Program-made: the position numbers and the translations under genes
Assembly: GCF_002091985.1 (NCBI RefSeq)
Contig: NZ_MKKX01000028.1
Coordinates: 62,001 to 126,000 of the forward strand
Length of the DNA stretch: 64,000 nucleotides
DNA from: Rhodococcus sp. 1163
GTDB taxonomy: Bacteria > Actinomycetota > Actinomycetes > Mycobacteriales > Mycobacteriaceae
Direction of reading: 5' to 3'
The notes under the pieces: generated by a model
Database searches by the model: none
Seen by the model: only the letters and a program-made list of their open reading frames with translations
Told to the model about the DNA's origin: nothing
Shown here: in pieces, positions 62,201-64,000 of the stretch
Position numbering within the stretch: the first letter of the stretch is position 1
Layout of the letters: every line of letters begins with the position of its first letter

Positions 62201-64000
62201 TCAGTTCGTGCCGCAGACGATCACGGTGATCGACCACCTTCCCCGAACGCTGAACGGAAAGCTCGATCGATCGGCGCTTCCCGAACCCGAGATAGCAGCT
62301 CCTCCGGCAGTACCCGGAAAGACAGTGTCGGAGACTTCCGTATCGGCCGACCTACTCGCGACGGCCGGGGAGATTCTGGGTATCGAGGTCGATCCGGCGT
62401 CGAGCTTCTTCGAACTCGGCGGCGACAGCATCGCCGCCGTGCGGTTCGTTGCAGCCGCTGCCGAGCGCGGAGTCGACATCGCCGTCGCAGACGTCTTCGA
62501 CGCGAGCACTCTCACCGAACTTGCGGCCCGGGCGTCCCGGACGGAATCAGGTTCAGCCCATGAGACAGAGGGGTTCTCGACTGAGCTCGTCGAGGTGGAC
62601 GAGCAGGCCAAGGAGATGCTGAACGCGTCGTATCCCGGGTGGCAGCAGGTGCTCCCGCTGACACCGCTGCAGCGGGGCATGTACTTCCAATCGGTGACCG
62701 GCGGCAGAACCTCGACCGACAATTATCATGTGCAGCAACGGTTCACCTTCGCTGCGCCGATCGATCGACGTGCGCTCGGTGCGGCCGCGAATGCAGTGCT
62801 TCGCCGGTATCCGAACCTCGGCGCCGCCTTCACCCACACCGCTTTCGCCGAGCCCGTTGCGATAGTCGGCCCCAGCACGATATCCATCACGGACATACCG
62901 AGCGCCGACACCACACTCGACGCAATCGCCGCGGCCGAATTCGGGCGAGCCTTCGACCTCGATCATGCGCCGTTGATGCGGATGCTGATCGCCGTGACAC
63001 CGAGCGGTTCCGAGGAACTCATCGTCACTCAGCACCATCTGTTGACCGATGCGTGGTCACAGGGCGTGATGTTCACCGAACTGTTCGTGCTGTACGGGGT
63101 GGCGCGCATGACGGCAGGCCTGTACCCGGAGGAGCCGGACATGGCGTCGGGGTTGGCGCGGGTGCTCGATCCACCGGCTGACTTCACCGATCATCTTCGC
63201 CGACTGGCCGACCGGGACGTCGTCGGTGCCACCGAGGCGTGGGCTCGATACCTGGGCGACCTCGCCGAGCCGACGTCGGTGGCACCTGCGCCCGATCGCG
63301 CGAGCATGGCACTTCCGCATCGACGCACGCGTGCGATCGATGCCGACGTGAGTGCCGGAATCGTCTCCGCTGCCGCAACACACGGAGTCACCGTCTCGAC
63401 CATGGTGACATTGGCGTGGGCTCTGACGTTGCGACGCTTCACCGGACGCGACGATGTTGTCTTCGGCTCCACCGTGTCCGGGCGCGACCCGGTAGTGCCG
63501 TCGATCGATCGCATGGTGGGTCCGACGCTCAACACCGTCCCCGTCCGGGTGCGGATGCGCCCTGCGGCGCTGCTGCCGGAACTGTTGAAGGAGATGCTCG
63601 CAGAGCAGGGCGGGTTGATCGAACACCAGCATCTCGGGTTGGGCGAGATCAGCCGTGCGGCGGGGTTCGCCACCTTGTTCGACACGCTGCTCGTGTTTCG
63701 GAACATCGGCGGCGACGCTGCCCGCGTCGAGGTGTTCGAACGTGCGGGGATCACTGCTGCCGAGGCCGACGATGCCACGCACTACGCGATGACCGTCGAC
63801 GTCGATCCGCGAAGTCGCAGTGGCGCGATGGAAGTGACGATGGAAAGCCGTCCGGATCTCATCGACGATCGCACTGCCGAATCGTTGCTGGAAATCATGA
63901 CCGAGATGCTGGCGGCACTGATCGATTCGCAGACCGTCGCCGACACCGGCCGCCCGTTCGATGAACTGGAACGGACGCCGTTGATCGCCGATCGCGTCGC
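53268..64000 (+). CDS. htbG: Siderophore NRPS, heterobactin synthetase-like (runs off the right edge)
   Basis: Open frame of 3577 codons from ATG 53268 with no stop in the window. Domain order: C1 (HHLIVDG, His146); A1 (FTSGSTGTPKG ~617, A10 NGKVDRAKLP ~949); T1 (GGDS, Ser1005); E (HHFAVDAVSW ~1187); C2 (HHLVTDG ~1672); T2 (GGHS, Ser2018) with no A domain between; C3 (HHIAVDG ~2199); A2 (HTSGTTGKPKG ~2665, A10 ~2996); T3 (GGDS, Ser3054); C4 (HHLLTDA ~3256). Hand-read pockets: A1 D-A-D-D-V-G-M-V-D (three acidic positions, arginine-like); A2 D-I-L-Q-L-G-V-V-W (glycine code). So DHB, D-Arg and Gly are expected, with hydroxyornithine activated beyond the edge. The symbol follows R. erythropolis htbG by architecture; release domain not seen. 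Confidence 0.9.
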   Translation, partial: MTETTLLPLTGAQVGIWNAQRLEPESPYYLVGEVLEIDGTANEIAIDVVTLVEAIDATVHEAETMRLRFVETEDGPRQWIADAGAESVPIIDLTDEADPRASAADRVLHCRAHAAAECRSMVDRRLFAYTLLRLSATEVWCVQLYHHLIVDGYSAAMISRRLAARYTAAVAGTALRPNAFGSFSDVVDEDARYRRSSEFETDRLYWSRRLEPLPEDLRRAGSDDGPSGRTHSATTIVGRDAMDRIKAIADDCGCTWADVLIGAYTGFVARLLGTSDVVVAFPMMVRTTRAALTTPSMAVNVLPLRVSVDLVSDISALATSVATALRELREHQRYRGEDLVRDLAAPDAGAILHGVGINLKAFDFELNFAGAVGTLRNVAGGPPEEFGLTATPIEGGRMLLGFEVDADEVPEARVRARVDGLSALLSALCSPTSPQLGQVDLRCGGIDPAWAPVAVSTQSDQGFIPDMFAAMVAARPDTVVLAESDSVTTAAELADRVYRIARLIRDRGVGAGDVVALALARSSDLVAAMFAVWEAGAGYVVLDPAYPTERLNDLAARSKPSLLICERDASVTEIDCEVVQLGLDRTVRELESLRGDRLGSHELATARHPEDLAYVLFTSGSTGTPKGVMVRTGGLRNLVQRHRHTLYADATLRAGGRRLRVAHTTSFAFDASLDPLLWILDGHRIHLYDSEVQRDAEQQVELFAADGIDVIDTTPSMAAFLVDTGLAPLGTIVVGGEALPSSLAGRLVSRAAQVYNMYGPTEATVDAIGAQVDGPTVRIGRPLEGTAAYLLDTALRPVLEGETGELYLAGPQLARGYLDQPDATADRFVANPFGITGERMYRTGDLARWHSESGYEYFGRADDQVKIRGYRVELGEVEAALVHTVGVGSAVAVVTGTGSAAKLLGYVVADSGAAYLTGDQVRRDLLTRIPEHMVPSVVTVLDRLPVTVNGKVDRAKLPDPRRIGTPTSRTPSTAAEYALCSVLAEVLDLDEVALDADLFTLGGDSIAAISISSRLRSHGIVLTPKEMLSGRDLVTLAQTSRTLVADVDASVEDIEFGPAPATPIMRNVLGHNPIETVAAYAQWTAVEVDDALDLATLREAGLAVLEHHPALRMIVRDPAGVEITESASGAEVEVAEYGPRTRREVEETLANYARISADSLSLERGNLMQSAVIRVSDGPDVVLTVVHHFAVDAVSWPVLLTDFISACRGHGLAPRTGTSWRHRALDLAARGTVHRYLDEVDHWHTVLGSGNEPFAGGALRGGIDTHASASITRTSASPAITGAVLDDLCSKYRMRPDEMLLVALTIAVRAHCGRALADFPVMMEGHGRDADERTSAGPGSTVGWFTTEYPVSVPVSILAEKKVLEAAQAGSGVVADLLHEIKARRQRSRDNGIGYGVLRFLDDAGTALSALPSPQIVLNYLGKSTSMAGQGWRSVSSDAFGVVEPPLRVLSEALALNVFHRDGPAGMYLEFEWTAASEVLDAASVTSLQECFDGALAALAAHAALSPGGLSAVDCPDVAITQRQIRELELLTGPLERVMALSPLQEGLLAHSTRYADHDVYTLTAVVDLAGDLDVERLRRAFASVVARHSNLAAGFHFDTLDTPVQAVPRTIDIAWRSTDLRLLPSETAASAAMSAQQQASGRVFDVRTGPLLAAHVLALPGERTQLILNAHHLVTDGWSTPIVLRELVHHYNHGSRSLPPAADYAEFIRWLSRRDRKAMRAAWELRLSGLSEPTLVARGESTGEHAVTTEVTLSPSLGDRIAVVARENGLTVNTFVQGAWSAVLCSLVGREDVVFGTTVSGRPADLARVEEMVGLFSTTVPVRMRLDDRPLAQVLRESQNEQYDLGDAEHLPSPDIAACSDVPSGSALFDTLVVFENYPALFGGGTVDTDPDGTHITAVGNLSLTQFPLSLLAPPGESFRLVVDHDPTALDSATASAVAAALPNVIEAMLVGLDSRAADLVPSSVNRLTSLPTEIPAAVRVPAGSPSAVQTVTAVLAEVLDAPLQPEDDFFEHGGHSLAAMRAVSGLRKRGIVVTVADIFGARTPRALASLSRTVSVDLVPAAGQSSDVPVLSSAQERLWILQRLEPSSHTHDVPVVLELSGPVDLGALGAAWRDVLAHYPILRTCYPPAENGEPSVLVLAEDAIPAVLTRESALSLTDAVRNELTGNAAVFDIENAAPVRAVHLTGTDWAALVIVIHHIAVDGASVSLILDALATAYHGHLDGTAVLPAGQAPDFAEFATADRARKNSKQAQEALQYWRSHLASLPVELELPMDRPRPRHPTHTSVFSTRELTEKMATAVRAAAVRHGVSPLMLMEAAVALAWQRFGAGEDIALGTTVSERELFDDGRYRDTVGYLVNTVVHRIDLSGNPTLAQVLDRVRTVGVNALSYQQVPFDRVVDAVAPARANGRHPLFQSFVGHEIGGEPVRLGDVEARPVDPIDPPARMDVVVWLRERGPYTDVRLGADADLFDAATAAYLLDEILAVLDLVVHRPDTSIIQIGADLPLSDEPSRSTAPRSVIQRFVDQVHTRPEDVAIMAGGRVFDYRHVGAQVDSLARELIATGVGPGSVVGIAAERDWNLPIALLAVLRCGAAYLPLDIDYPRERLQYMIEDAAPVCVITTAAVADSIRWMQLPQVDAGTVDTSADVVLPPPPGPSDQLAYIIHTSGTTGKPKGVMVTTTNVAVFAAAVTGMGWVRPTDRIAAVTTVSFDIAVLELLCPLTIGAAVVLVPRASVVDPAKLETIIEDYGVTVVQATPSLWRLLLDSGDRAGLARVRALVGGEAVPAALADALTGACAEVWNVYGPTEVTVWATADKMTRGNPVSIGSPWDGVRAHILDDMLRPVPEGASGELYLGGAQVARGYLGRPGHTATRFVADPERVDERLYRTGDLVRRRGGRTEYLRRTDDQVKVRGFRVELGEVETALRTLPGVRDAAAKVVEIADGTARLFGYVVLGTTPEDAAVDLSRMRGDLADMLPDQFVPQTITVIDHLPRTLNGKLDRSALPEPEIAAPPAVPGKTVSETSVSADLLATAGEILGIEVDPASSFFELGGDSIAAVRFVAAAAERGVDIAVADVFDASTLTELAARASRTESGSAHETEGFSTELVEVDEQAKEMLNASYPGWQQVLPLTPLQRGMYFQSVTGGRTSTDNYHVQQRFTFAAPIDRRALGAAANAVLRRYPNLGAAFTHTAFAEPVAIVGPSTISITDIPSADTTLDAIAAAEFGRAFDLDHAPLMRMLIAVTPSGSEELIVTQHHLLTDAWSQGVMFTELFVLYGVARMTAGLYPEEPDMASGLARVLDPPADFTDHLRRLADRDVVGATEAWARYLGDLAEPTSVAPAPDRASMALPHRRTRAIDADVSAGIVSAAATHGVTVSTMVTLAWALTLRRFTGRDDVVFGSTVSGRDPVVPSIDRMVGPTLNTVPVRVRMRPAALLPELLKEMLAEQGGLIEHQHLGLGEISRAAGFATLFDTLLVFRNIGGDAARVEVFERAGITAAEADDATHYAMTVDVDPRSRSGAMEVTMESRPDLIDDRTAESLLEIMTEMLAALIDSQTVADTGRPFDELERTPLIADRV

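Overview
The window is GC-rich, high-coding-density DNA from an actinobacterium, most likely Rhodococcus or a close Nocardiaceae relative. The indications are the frequent GTG starts, many 4-base stop/start overlaps (GTGA, ATGA), an IdeR-type iron box, MmpL, YhgE/Pip and Rv2629-like families, and a mixed catecholate/hydroxamate siderophore locus of the heterobactin type. No rRNA, tRNA, insertion sequence, prophage or CRISPR array was seen.

Layout. 1-1779: sulfonate/nitrate-type ABC uptake genes (permease cut by the window edge, lipoprotein binding protein). 2159-4575: two overlapping CNNM/CorC-type membrane proteins. 4666-10130: a 31-codon candidate small gene, a MarR regulator, a secreted Ala/Gly-rich protein, a Tat-exported neutral ceramidase, a FUSC membrane protein and its divergent MarR gene. 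10195-13508: an MmpL transporter with a downstream lipocalin and a divergent MarR gene. 13695-21273: STAS protein, phytoene-desaturase-like oxidoreductase, a shortened Rv2629-like protein, and a pair of YhgE/Pip membrane proteins. 21481-24734: TetR / acyl-CoA dehydrogenase divergon with a four-site operator array, dienelactone hydrolase, and a protein built of decapeptide repeats. 24760-27334: a Gdx/SugE guanidinium exporter under a guanidine-III riboswitch, and an OmpR-type two-component pair. 27342-41258: MFS, HIT, GT2-GtrA and GT39 glycosyltransferases, purD, a DUF559 protein, thiM, aminotransferase, threonine aldolase, TetR, purB, HAD phosphatase and a second HIT protein.

41266-64000 is the siderophore region. 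FecCD-type permeases and their ATPase (fepDGC-like) are followed by the 2,3-dihydroxybenzoate genes dhbA and dhbC on the minus strand. Opposite them, across a shared promoter with two back-to-back IdeR-like boxes, runs a plus-strand operon: ornithine/lysine N-monooxygenase, two half-ABC transporters, isochorismatase, DHB-AMP ligase, and a giant NRPS that leaves the window. The visible NRPS order is C-A-T-E-C-T-C-A-T-C. Read by hand, the first A-domain pocket is acidic (arginine-like) and the second matches the glycine code. With the N-hydroxylase this points to a heterobactin-like product (DHB, Arg, Gly, N-hydroxyornithine).

Most notable items: the adenylation-less C-T pair inside the NRPS; the absence of an aryl carrier protein; two half-transporters whose ATPase motifs are degenerate in complementary ways; the guanidine-III riboswitch; the decapeptide-repeat protein; and long perfect hairpins at gene ends.
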